DNA of 7,370 bases from Deltaproteobacteria bacterium (GTDB lineage Bacteria > Desulfobacterota > Binatia > Binatales > Binataceae): the NCBI GenBank assembly GCA_027403435.1, contig DAHZDR010000399.1:1-7370 (forward strand), in the 5' to 3' direction. This document shows positions 1 to 5,705 of the stretch, piece by piece (position 1 is the stretch's first letter; the number at the start of each line of letters is the position of its first letter). The notes beneath the pieces are model-generated. The model searched no databases. It was not told the origin of the DNA and worked only from the letters and a program-made list of their open reading frames with translations. Both the position numbers and the translations under genes were made by a program.

Positions 1-83
1 CGGCCGCGGACGGCAGCGGAAGCGTGGCGTCGGACGCGAGCCTGATTGGTCGCCAGAGCGGGCGATGGATAAACTCGCCGCCC

Positions 84-863
84 ATGGAGCCAAGCATCTA
101 CGAATTTCCCGATATCTTCCGGCGCGTGCATATGGAACGCCCAGGCGAGATTCCGGCCGAAGTGCGATTTTTGAAGGCAATCTGGCGCCGTCATCGTAAG
201 GCGCCGGTGCGTAGGGTGCTGGATCTCGCTTCGGGAAATTCGCCGCATGGACAGATTCTGGCGCGCGACGGGACAACGGTGGTCGGAATCGATCGTTCGC
301 CGACCATGATTGCCGCCGGGCGGCGCGAGTCCACCGCCGGCAATTTGCGGCTTTATCGGAGGGATGTCGTCGACTTTTCGTTGCCCGAACGCCCTTTTGA
401 CGCCGCTATCCTGATGTCCGAGACGTTTCCGGCGATTGCCGATAATGACGCTCTGATCGCGCATCTGCGGTCAGTCGGACGCGCGCTTCGGCGCGGCGCC
501 ATCTATGCCATCGATGTTGATCGCCACGATGGCATCGAACTGGTCAAGCGGCGGCGGCTATGGCGCTCGCGGCGCGTGGAGATCGGCTCGTTGCGCATCG
601 ACGTGCGCGAGTTTCACCGGCCAATTGCATGGCACGACGCGATGCATTCGATTTACGAACTGGAATGCACGATTCGCTTTCCCGACAATCCCGTGCGCAC
701 GCGCGACTTGATTCCCGTTCGTTACACCACGCCGCCAACGATGGACCTGTTGGCGCGGGCCTCCGGATGTTTCACGATGCTTGCCGCCTACGCCGATTTG
801 TCGTTTACCCGGCCGCTGGACAAATGCCTCGGACGATGGTTCGCGGTGCTGCGCAAAACTTAA
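84..863 (+). CDS. Class I SAM-dependent methyltransferase, substrate unknown
   Basis: This is a probable cytoplasmic methyltransferase of the Rossmann-fold class I type. Motif I, VLDLASGNSPHGQIL, begins about 45 residues after the chosen Met. It is followed by VVGIDRS, whose acidic residue should hold the SAM ribose. Further on are RRDVVDF (the residue next to adenine) and PFDAAILMSETF (motif IV-like). The C-terminal part, YTTPPTMDLLARASGCF...YADLSF...WFAVLRK, matches the usual last strands of this fold. The glycine-rich loop reads ASGNSPH rather than the common GxGxG. I place the start at ATG 84 (259 residues) because family-like sequence (MEPSIYEFPDIF) begins there. A GTG at 24 would add 20 residues, and the frame is open to base 3, so an upstream start is possible. 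No strong ribosome binding site decides it. It ends 42 bases from the convergent thiamine operon, and I see no terminator hairpin between them. The fold is fairly sure; the substrate cannot be told. Confidence 0.85.
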   Translation: MEPSIYEFPDIFRRVHMERPGEIPAEVRFLKAIWRRHRKAPVRRVLDLASGNSPHGQILARDGTTVVGIDRSPTMIAAGRRESTAGNLRLYRRDVVDFSLPERPFDAAILMSETFPAIADNDALIAHLRSVGRALRRGAIYAIDVDRHDGIELVKRRRLWRSRRVEIGSLRIDVREFHRPIAWHDAMHSIYELECTIRFPDNPVRTRDLIPVRYTTPPTMDLLARASGCFTMLAAYADLSFTRPLDKCLGRWFAVLRKT

Positions 864-905
864 AGAATTAGATTAGATTTCCATTGAGCCGGGACGCGCA
901 AGCGG

Positions 906-1586
906 TTATGGCGCGGCTTTCAGCGCCGCCAGCAACTCGCGAGCGGCCGCGGCCGGATCGCGCGAGCCGATCACGGCGCCGATCACTGCCGCCCCCGCGA
1001 ACGACGTTGCGCCGCGGAATTCCGGCGCCTGGCGCAATGCGCCAAGCCGTGCGACGCTGATTCCGCCGAGCGCAAAGACTGGAATTGACGATTGCGCACA
1101 TGCGGCCGCAAGTCCGGCGGCGCCCGTACTCATGGTGTATGCGGTTTTGGAAATCGGCTCGAAGACTGGACCAAAAACCGCGAAATCGGCGTCAGCGGCG
1201 GACGCGGCGGCGAGTTCTTCCAGCGTATGGGTTGAGACGCCAATCAGCCGAGATGGGCCGAGCAGGGCGCGGGCGTCGCCCGGGCTGTACGAACGCGCCG
1301 GCAGATGGACGCCGTCGGCGCCGATCGCGATGGCAACGTCAATGCGGTCGTTGATCAGCATCGGCGCCCCATAAGCCGAGCATACCCGGCGCAGCGCCGA
1401 ACCAAGTTCGACGAGTTCGCGCGCATCGAGATCCTTCTCTCTCAACTGGACGGCCACGGATCCCGGCTCCGCGGTTTGGGCCGCGCCATGCAGCGCGCGT
1501 TCGATCACGGCGAGCAAGCCGCCGTTGGTTTCGGCCAGCCGCCGGTCGGTAATCAGATAGAGCCGGAAGTTGGGCCGAAGCGCCAT
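906..1586 (-). CDS. thiE: Thiamine phosphate synthase ThiE or thiazole tautomerase TenI
   Basis: This 226-residue TIM-barrel protein belongs to the ThiE/TenI family. ThiE joins hydroxymethylpyrimidine diphosphate to thiazole phosphate; TenI aromatises the ThiG product. Visible landmarks are LYLITDRR (9-16), QLREKD (47-52, the pyrophosphate-contacting Arg and Lys of ThiE), INDR (78-81), GADGVHLPARSYSP (89-102), GVSTHT (116-121), FGPVFEPISK (138-147) and ALGGI (172-176). The QLREK and NDR blocks look like ThiE. The segment after GVH is LPARS where ThiE has IGQED, so the second Mg-binding aspartate (Asp112 of Bacillus subtilis ThiE) is Ser99. LPxxSxSP resembles TenI there. The ATG lies 3 bases after the thiG stop codon, with only a poor ribosome binding site, which suggests translational coupling. 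It is the last gene of the riboswitch-controlled operon. The family is certain; ThiE versus TenI is open. Confidence 0.85.
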   Translation of the reverse strand: MALRPNFRLYLITDRRLAETNGGLLAVIERALHGAAQTAEPGSVAVQLREKDLDARELVELGSALRRVCSAYGAPMLINDRIDVAIAIGADGVHLPARSYSPGDARALLGPSRLIGVSTHTLEELAAASAADADFAVFGPVFEPISKTAYTMSTGAAGLAAACAQSSIPVFALGGISVARLGALRQAPEFRGATSFAGAAVIGAVIGSRDPAAAARELLAALKAAP

Positions 1587-1589
1587 GCC

Positions 1590-2366
1590 CTAGCGAATCA
1601 GGCCGTCAAGCGGACTTGACGCGGTGGCGTAAAGCTTGCGCTCGATCCGGCCGGCGAGGTACGCCGTGCGTCCCGCCTCGACCCCCATCCGAATCGCCCG
1701 CGCCATCGCGATCGGATCGTGCGCGCACGCGATCGCCGAGTTGACCAGCAATCCGTGGCATCCGAGTTCCATCGCGAAGGCCGCGTCCGAAGCGGCGCCG
1801 ACGCCCGCGTCAACGATGACCGGGACGGTCGCCTGCTCAAGGATGATGCGTAGGTTGTAGGGGTTTCTGATGCCCATTCCGGAGCCGATCGGCGCCGCCA
1901 GTGGCATCACGGCGGCGCAGCCGATTTCAGCCAGCTTGAGGCACGCGACCGGATCGTCGGTGATGTAGGGCAGCACCTTGAAGCCTTCCTTGACCAGGAT
2001 GCGCGCGGCTTCGAGGGTCGCCGGAACGTCGGGAAAGAGCGTCCGCTGGTCGCCGATAACTTCGAGTTTCACCAGCTCGCCGACGCCGGCTTCGCGCGCC
2101 AGACGGCAGGTGCGGACGGCGTCTTCGGCGGTGTAGCAGCCGGCGGTATTGGGGAGAATCTGGTAGCGCCGGGGATCGACGTAGTCGAGCAGGTTTTCCT
2201 TGTTGCGATCGGTAATATTGACGCGGCGCACGGCGACCGTGACGATTTCCGCGCCGCTTTCCTCGATAGCCGCGCGGGTCTCGGCAAAATCGCGGTATTT
2301 GCCCGTGCCCACGATCAGCCGTGAAACGTACCGCCTGCCTGCCAGCTCGAACGAATCGTCTTTCAT
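1590..2366 (-). CDS. thiG: Thiazole synthase ThiG
   Basis: ThiG condenses deoxyxylulose 5-phosphate, a glycine-derived imine and sulfur from ThiS thiocarboxylate into the thiazole phosphate of thiamine. From the chosen Met the landmarks are LIVGTGKY (17-24), GAEIVTVAVRRVN (38-50), ILPNTAGCYTAEDAVR (70-85), and LVKLEVIGD with Lys100 as the expected Schiff-base lysine. Further on come LPYITDDPVACLKL, VMPLAAPIGSGMGIRNPYNL, and PVIVDAGVGAASDAAFAMELG (phosphate binding). The length, 258 residues, is normal for the family. The frame is open back to 2438, but that would run into thiS. The double ATG at 2369/2366 is the real start, because GGAG sits 6 bases before ATG 2366 and the family sequence starts there. 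It follows thiS by 46 bases and precedes the ThiE/TenI-like gene by 3 bases. No thiH, thiO or thiF, needed to supply the imine and activate ThiS, lies in this window. Confidence 0.96.
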   Translation of the reverse strand: MKDDSFELAGRRYVSRLIVGTGKYRDFAETRAAIEESGAEIVTVAVRRVNITDRNKENLLDYVDPRRYQILPNTAGCYTAEDAVRTCRLAREAGVGELVKLEVIGDQRTLFPDVPATLEAARILVKEGFKVLPYITDDPVACLKLAEIGCAAVMPLAAPIGSGMGIRNPYNLRIILEQATVPVIVDAGVGAASDAAFAMELGCHGLLVNSAIACAHDPIAMARAIRMGVEAGRTAYLAGRIERKLYATASSPLDGLIR

Positions 2367-2372
2367 CATATA

Positions 2373-2376
2373 CTCC
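2373..2376 (-). promoter_or_regulatory. Ribosome binding site of thiG
   Basis: On the minus strand GGAG is followed by TAT, then ATG ATG. Spacing is 3 bases to the first ATG (2369) and 6 to the second (2366), which favours the second as the thiG start. This site lies in the 46-base gap after thiS and rules out the longer reading frame that starts inside thiS. Confidence 0.65.
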
Positions 2377-2412
2377 GCATCGGCGTGGGGATTTCGGCCG
2401 CGGCCGCGCGCC

Positions 2413-2625
2413 TCATCCGCCGCCCACAAAATTGACAATTTCGACCATATCGCCGGCTTTCAGCGTGACTTCATCCCAGGCGGCGCGCGCGACGATCGCG
2501 CGATTGATCTCGATCGCGATACGTCCGCGCTTGAGCTTTAACCGTTCGATCAGGGACGCCAGACGCGCGTCGCCGTCAACCCGGTAAGCCTCGCCGTTAA
2601 GCTCGATTTGAAAATCGTTGGACAT
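2413..2625 (-). CDS. thiS: Sulfur carrier protein ThiS
   Basis: ThiS is a small ubiquitin-fold protein. Its C-terminal glycine is adenylated by ThiF and converted to a thiocarboxylate that gives sulfur to ThiG. The 70-residue product starts MSNDFQIELNGEAYRV, typical of the family's first beta strands (LNGE). It ends VEIVNFVGGG, with the essential C-terminal Gly-Gly carried as GGG, as in Bacillus-type ThiS. The helix-like LASLIERLKL and IAIEINRAIVAR segments lie between. The length is close to the usual 66 residues. An in-frame TTG at 2649 would add 8 residues, but ATG 2625 fits the family start. Its ribosome binding site GGAAG (2636-2640, minus strand) is 10 bases upstream and lies in a hairpin arm. 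It is the first gene after the TPP riboswitch. Confidence 0.94.
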   Translation of the reverse strand: MSNDFQIELNGEAYRVDGDARLASLIERLKLKRGRIAIEINRAIVARAAWDEVTLKAGDMVEIVNFVGGG

Positions 2626-2629
2626 CGAA

Positions 2630-2664
2630 GGACCGCTTCCGAATTTCAAATTGGGAAGCGGTCC
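2630..2664 (-). promoter_or_regulatory. Hairpin burying the thiS ribosome binding site (riboswitch expression platform)
   Basis: Bases 2630-2640 and 2654-2664 form a perfect 11-bp inverted repeat. In the minus-strand transcript the first arm is GGACCGCUUCC and the second GGAAGCGGUCC. The 13 bases between are also self-complementary (AATTT/AAATT) after one G-G mismatch, so the helix can extend to a tight loop. The second arm holds the thiS ribosome binding site GGAAG, so the hairpin should block thiS translation. No U-tract follows, so it is not an intrinsic terminator. The first arm can also pair with the 3' strand of aptamer helix P1, giving an alternative fold that frees the binding site. 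The inverted repeat is seen directly; the regulatory reading is inferred. Confidence 0.6.
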
Positions 2665-2668
2665 AATT

Positions 2669-2689
2669 GCGGAACCGCGATCGTTCCGC
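2669..2689 (-). other. Small hairpin in the riboswitch linker
   Basis: GCGGAAC and GTTCCGC form a perfect 7-bp stem with a 7-base loop, lying between the TPP aptamer and the thiS-blocking hairpin. If the aptamer's 3' strand pairs with the 2654-2664 arm, this hairpin would be enclosed in that helix and bring the two segments together. No U-tract follows it on the minus strand, so it is unlikely to be a terminator by itself. Confidence 0.5.
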
Positions 2690-2708
2690 GGCGACGGTGT
2701 GAAGGACC

Positions 2709-2791
2709 CGGCTTCCCTCCGCCGGCATTACCCGGATCAGGTTCGAGGGGTGCTCTTCCGAGCTCTCAGTGCTTCCGCACGCCCCCAGCCG
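2709..2791 (-). promoter_or_regulatory. TPP riboswitch aptamer (THI element)
   Basis: This RNA binds thiamine diphosphate and controls the downstream thiS-thiG-thiE/tenI genes. Read on the minus strand it has the core signatures: CUGAGA (2764-2769), then ACCCCUCGAACCUGAUC, GGGUAAUGCCGGCG and AGGGA. Helix P1 pairs CGGCU (2787-2791) with AGCCG (2709-2713). P2 pairs GGGG with CCCC. Two short hairpins with GGAA tetraloops (GUGC/GCAC and GCUC/GAGC) flank the CUGAGA block as P3 and P3a. It lies 83 bases upstream of the thiS ATG on the correct strand. Binding of TPP should stabilise P1 and switch the operon off. Confidence 0.97.
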
Positions 2792-2797
2792 CTTTTA

Positions 2798-2827
2798 TGC
2801 ATATCACCGTTCGGCGAATCATGTCAA
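2798..2827 (-). promoter_or_regulatory. Probable sigma-70-type promoter of the thiamine operon
   Basis: On the minus strand a perfect TTGACA (2822-2827) is followed by 18 bases and then TATGCA (2798-2803), a weak -10 matching three of six consensus bases. A start site 6-8 bases downstream would fall near 2790-2792, exactly at the 5' side of aptamer helix P1. That position makes the call more credible than the -10 match alone. The surrounding stretch is AT-richer than the rest of the window. Confidence 0.5.
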
Positions 2828-2971
2828 AAAATGACCCGGCCTGTGGAAGAATCGCGCGCTTGCGGCGCTGGTGGTTTGCTTAAACATTCGCGGCGGCGGA
2901 TGATTTCATCGAGGCTCGCGACGGCGGGCCGATTTCCTCCAGATGACGCCCCGTCACGGCCCGACGCAACG
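2828..2971 (+). other. Leader region of alr; no gene or clear promoter seen
   Basis: This stretch lies between the thiamine promoter and the alr start. The alr frame is open right through it and back over the riboswitch to 2618, but the translated residues there do not look like alanine racemase. An in-frame ATG at 2900 preceded by CGGCGGCGG would add 24 residues to Alr. A TTGCGG (2860-2865) and the TAAACAT at 2881 could be parts of a promoter for alr, but their spacing is too short for me to call one. I see nothing else here. Confidence 0.4.
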
Positions 2972-4096
2972 ATGACTTTAACCATGCGCCCGACCGTGGC
3001 GGAAATCGATCTTGGCGCCCTGCGCGACAATTATCGCGCGCTTGGCGCTTTCGCCAATGGCGCGGCCATCATGGCGGTGGTTAAAGCCGACGCATACGGC
3101 CACGGCGCGGTCGAAGTGGCGCGGACGCTCCGGGACCAGGGATGCGCGAATTTCGGAGTCGCGACGGTCGAGGAGGCGCGTGAATTGCGCGCGGCCGGAA
3201 TCGTCGAAAACATCTATTTACTCGCCGGCTACTTTGTCGAACAGATCGACGAAATTGTCGCGCTCGATCTGGCGGCTCCGATCTTCGATATCGCCCTGAT
3301 CGAGCCGCTCAATCGCGCCGCGCGCGAGCGGGGCCGCTCGCCAATGAGCGCATATATCGAGATCGATACCGGGGCGACGAGGCTCGGCGTGGCGCCGGCC
3401 GATCTCGGCGAAGCGATCGCGCGGATACGCCAGGCCGGCGCGCTCAGGCTCGAGGGCGCGAGCACGCTGCTCGCCAACGCGGGAGACCCCGCAAGTCCGA
3501 TTACCGACCGCCAGCTCGGCTCGTTTAACGACGCGGTTGCGGCGTTGCGCGCGGCGGGCTTTGCGCTGCCGGCCAATCACGTCGCGAATTCCGCCGCGAT
3601 GGTGCTGCGGCCGGACGCCCATTTTCATCTGATGCGCCCCGGTCTCGCGCTCTATGGATTGCCGCCCGTTCCCGCCGTGCGCGAAGAGGTCGCGTTGCGG
3701 CCAGTGATGACCTTCAAGACGCGGTTGATGCAGGTTAAGCGGGTGGCGGCCGGCTGCGGCGTCAGCTACGGCCATACTTTTGTGGCGCCGCGCGAAAGCG
3801 TAATCGGCGTGCTCGCGGTGGGTTACGCTGACGGTTATCGGCGTGGCCTGCAGCACGGCGGCGAAGTGCTGGTGCGCGGCCGGCGCGCGCCGGTGGTCGG
3901 CGCGGTATGCATGGACCTGACCATGGTTGATTTGACGGACGCGCCGGGCGCCGCGGTCGGTGACGAGACGATTCTATGGGGCGGCGTCGGCGAAGGCATA
4001 ATCAGCGTGAACGACGTCGCGCGGCTCGCGCAGACCATCTCGTACGAAATGCTCTGTACGGTGGGTCGGCGCGTTCCGCGCGTGTATCGGAGATGA
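2972..4096 (+). CDS. alr: Alanine racemase
   Basis: Alr is a PLP enzyme that interconverts L- and D-alanine in the cytoplasm to supply D-Ala for peptidoglycan. The 374-residue product shows AEIDLGALRDNYRAL (10-24), then MAVVKADAYGHG with the PLP lysine Lys38. It continues with FGVATVEEARELRAAG, DTGATRLGV (132-140), HVANSAAM, LMRPGLALYG (Arg222, facing the PLP pyridine nitrogen) and VSYGHTF with the second catalytic base Tyr266. GYADGYRRG, GAVCMDLTMVDL and the end TISYEMLCTVGRRVPRVYRR follow. Two positions are odd: the lysine that is carbamylated in the Geobacillus enzyme is Glu130, and the usual THFA motif reads TLLA (165-168). I chose ATG 2972 because family homology begins just after it; ATG 2984 or 2900 are alternatives, and no clear ribosome binding site decides. 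purH starts 6 bases after its stop. Confidence 0.95.
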   Translation: MTLTMRPTVAEIDLGALRDNYRALGAFANGAAIMAVVKADAYGHGAVEVARTLRDQGCANFGVATVEEARELRAAGIVENIYLLAGYFVEQIDEIVALDLAAPIFDIALIEPLNRAARERGRSPMSAYIEIDTGATRLGVAPADLGEAIARIRQAGALRLEGASTLLANAGDPASPITDRQLGSFNDAVAALRAAGFALPANHVANSAAMVLRPDAHFHLMRPGLALYGLPPVPAVREEVALRPVMTFKTRLMQVKRVAAGCGVSYGHTFVAPRESVIGVLAVGYADGYRRGLQHGGEVLVRGRRAPVVGAVCMDLTMVDLTDAPGAAVGDETILWGGVGEGIISVNDVARLAQTISYEMLCTVGRRVPRVYRR

Positions 4097-4102
4097 TCGG
4101 CG

Positions 4103-5668
4103 ATGAAGGCCAAGGACGTGAAAATTACCCGGGCGCTGCTCGGCGTTTCCGACAAACAGGGACTCAAGCCGCTCGCCGCGGCGCTCGAACGCTATCGGAT
4201 TGAGATGTTGTCCACGGGCGGCACGCGCGCCGCGCTGCGGGAAGAGGGTTTCGAGGTGCGCGCGGTCGAGGATTACACCGAGTTTCCCGAAATCCTCGAC
4301 GGGCGGGTTAAAACGCTCCATCCGAAAATTCACGGCGGGATTCTGGCGCGGCGCGACGAACCGTCGCATCAGCGCCAGATGGGCTACCATTCGATCGAGC
4401 CAATCGATCTGGTCGTGGTCAATTTCTATCCATTCGAAAAGACCGTCGCGCGCGCGGGCGTGACGCTGGACGAGGCGATCGAAAACATCGATATCGGCGG
4501 ACCGGCCCTGGTCCGCGCGGCGGCGAAAAATCACGCCGACGTGGCGGTGGTGGTGGATCCCGCCGATTACCCCGAAATTATCCGCGAGCTCGACGCCAAC
4601 GACGGCCATATCTCCGCCGAAACGCGCTGGCGGCTGGCGCGCAAGGCGTTCGCCCGCGTCACCGCCTACGATTGCGCGATTGCGAATTATCTGGGCCGCT
4701 ATTCCGGCGGCGAGCCGGACCCCCTCGGCGACACTTTCAGTCTGTCGCTGCCGCGCGCGCAGACGCTCCGCTACGGCGAAAATCCGCATCAGACCGGCGC
4801 GCTTTACGGCGATTTTGCGAAGATTGCGGAGCAGCTTCACGGCAAGGAGCTGTCCTTCAACAACGTCTTCGACATCAGTTCAGCGGCGAACCTGATCGCC
4901 GAGTTCGCGGATTACGCCGACGCGGTGGTCGCGATTCTGAAGCATAACACGCCGTGCGGAGTCGGCGTCGGACCGACGCTGAAAGCGGCGTGGGACAAGG
5001 CTTTCGCGACCGATCCAGATTCGCCATTCGGCGGCATTATCATCAGCAACCGGCCGTGGGACATGGAATTCGCGCGCGCCGTCGATGAACTTTTCACCGA
5101 AGTGCTGATCGCGCCCGATTACCCCGCCGGGGTGCTCGAATTCCTGCGCAGGAAAAAAAATCGCCGCGTGATGCGGTTCCATCCGGAAGCGCTCGATCGC
5201 GGCGCGCTGGATATCAAGAAAGTCGTTGGCGGCCTGCTGGTGCAGACCCCCGATCTGGCGATCGAGGATCCGCGCGCGGCGAAAGTCGTGACCAAACGCG
5301 CGCCCACCGAGTCGGAATTGCGCGCGCTGGGCTTCGGCATCCGGGTGTGCAAGCACGTCAAGTCCAATGCGATCGCCTTCGTCGCCGAGGATCGCACGCT
5401 GGCGGTCGGCGGCGGCGCGACTTCGCGGATCGATCCGGTTTACGCGGCGCGCGAAAAGGCCGCGCGGCTCGGCGTATCGCTCAAGGGATCGGTGCTGGTT
5501 TCCGAGGCGCTCTTTCCGTTCCCCGACGGACCGACGCTCGCCGCCGCAGCCGGCGCGACCGCGATTGCGCAGCCGGGCGGCGCGCTGCGCGACGCTGAAG
5601 TGATCGCGGCGGCGGACCAGTTCGGGCTGGCGATGGTCTTCACCGGGGTTCGTCATTTCCGCCATTGA
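4103..5668 (+). CDS. purH: Bifunctional AICAR formyltransferase / IMP cyclohydrolase PurH
   Basis: PurH carries out the last two steps of de novo IMP synthesis: formylation of AICAR with 10-formyl-THF, then ring closure. Its 521 residues are full length. The N-terminal cyclohydrolase domain shows LLGVSDKQGL (Lys18), LSTGGTR (36-42), DGRVKTLHPKIHGGILARR (66-84), VNFYPF (Tyr109) and ENIDIGGPALVRAAAKNH (Asp130, Lys142). The transformylase domain has LRYGENPHQ, LSFNNVFDISSAANLI, ILKHNTPCG (Lys280 and His281, the catalytic pair), SPFGGIII, SNAIAF, LFPFPDG, QPGGALRDAEVI and the C-terminal VFTGVRHFRH. The usual KHxNPCG reads KHNTPCG, which keeps the Lys-His pair. GGAG at 4089-4092, inside the alr end, is a possible ribosome binding site 10 bases upstream. 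It lies between alr and purD on the same strand. Confidence 0.98.
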   Translation: MKAKDVKITRALLGVSDKQGLKPLAAALERYRIEMLSTGGTRAALREEGFEVRAVEDYTEFPEILDGRVKTLHPKIHGGILARRDEPSHQRQMGYHSIEPIDLVVVNFYPFEKTVARAGVTLDEAIENIDIGGPALVRAAAKNHADVAVVVDPADYPEIIRELDANDGHISAETRWRLARKAFARVTAYDCAIANYLGRYSGGEPDPLGDTFSLSLPRAQTLRYGENPHQTGALYGDFAKIAEQLHGKELSFNNVFDISSAANLIAEFADYADAVVAILKHNTPCGVGVGPTLKAAWDKAFATDPDSPFGGIIISNRPWDMEFARAVDELFTEVLIAPDYPAGVLEFLRRKKNRRVMRFHPEALDRGALDIKKVVGGLLVQTPDLAIEDPRAAKVVTKRAPTESELRALGFGIRVCKHVKSNAIAFVAEDRTLAVGGGATSRIDPVYAAREKAARLGVSLKGSVLVSEALFPFPDGPTLAAAAGATAIAQPGGALRDAEVIAAADQFGLAMVFTGVRHFRH

Positions 5669-5691
5669 GCGCGCGGCCTTCGCGCATCGGA

Positions 5692-5697
5692 TAGAAT
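5692..5697 (+). promoter_or_regulatory. Possible -10 element just before purD
   Basis: TAGAAT matches five of six bases of TATAAT and ends 8 bases before the purD ATG. A start site 6-8 bases downstream would fall on or just before the ATG, giving a nearly leaderless purD message. No -35 match is visible and the purD start also lacks a strong ribosome binding site. It may be chance in an AT-richer patch of a 37-base gap. Confidence 0.25.
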
Positions 5698-5705
5698 AGC
5701 CGGCG

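Noticed and set aside
1..83. Tail of another upstream gene in the other forward frames.
   Set aside because: One frame stops at 43-45 and another runs on, but neither gives recognisable protein sequence, and the methyltransferase frame is itself open here.
864..905. A shared terminator between the convergent methyltransferase and thiE/tenI-like genes.
   Set aside because: The 42 bases are AT-richer than the surroundings but I find no stable inverted repeat.
2630..2689. Intrinsic terminator as the riboswitch output.
   Set aside because: Neither hairpin is followed by a U-rich tract on the minus strand, and one hairpin contains the thiS ribosome binding site, so translational control fits better.
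3218..3856. Minus-strand frame of 212 codons inside alr.
   Set aside because: It lies wholly opposite conserved Alr motifs and its product resembles no family I know.
3974..4840. Long minus-strand reading frames opposite purH (also 4880-5728) and opposite purD (6285-7142).
   Set aside because: They are antisense shadows of well-supported genes, rich in Arg and Ala, with no recognisable domain. Long antisense open frames are usual in GC-rich DNA.
5150..5161. Run of eight A in purH (5153-5160), a possible slippage or programmed frameshift site.
   Set aside because: It encodes the Lys-Lys-Asn of a KKN-R stretch that I recall as common in PurH proteins. The frame stays normal to the C-terminal RHFRH, and no stimulatory structure or useful alternative frame is apparent.
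5671..5685. GCGCG/CGCGC hairpin after the purH stop, a possible terminator.
   Set aside because: Only 5 bp, no T-run follows, and purD begins 20 bases later. Such GC palindromes are expected by chance at this composition.
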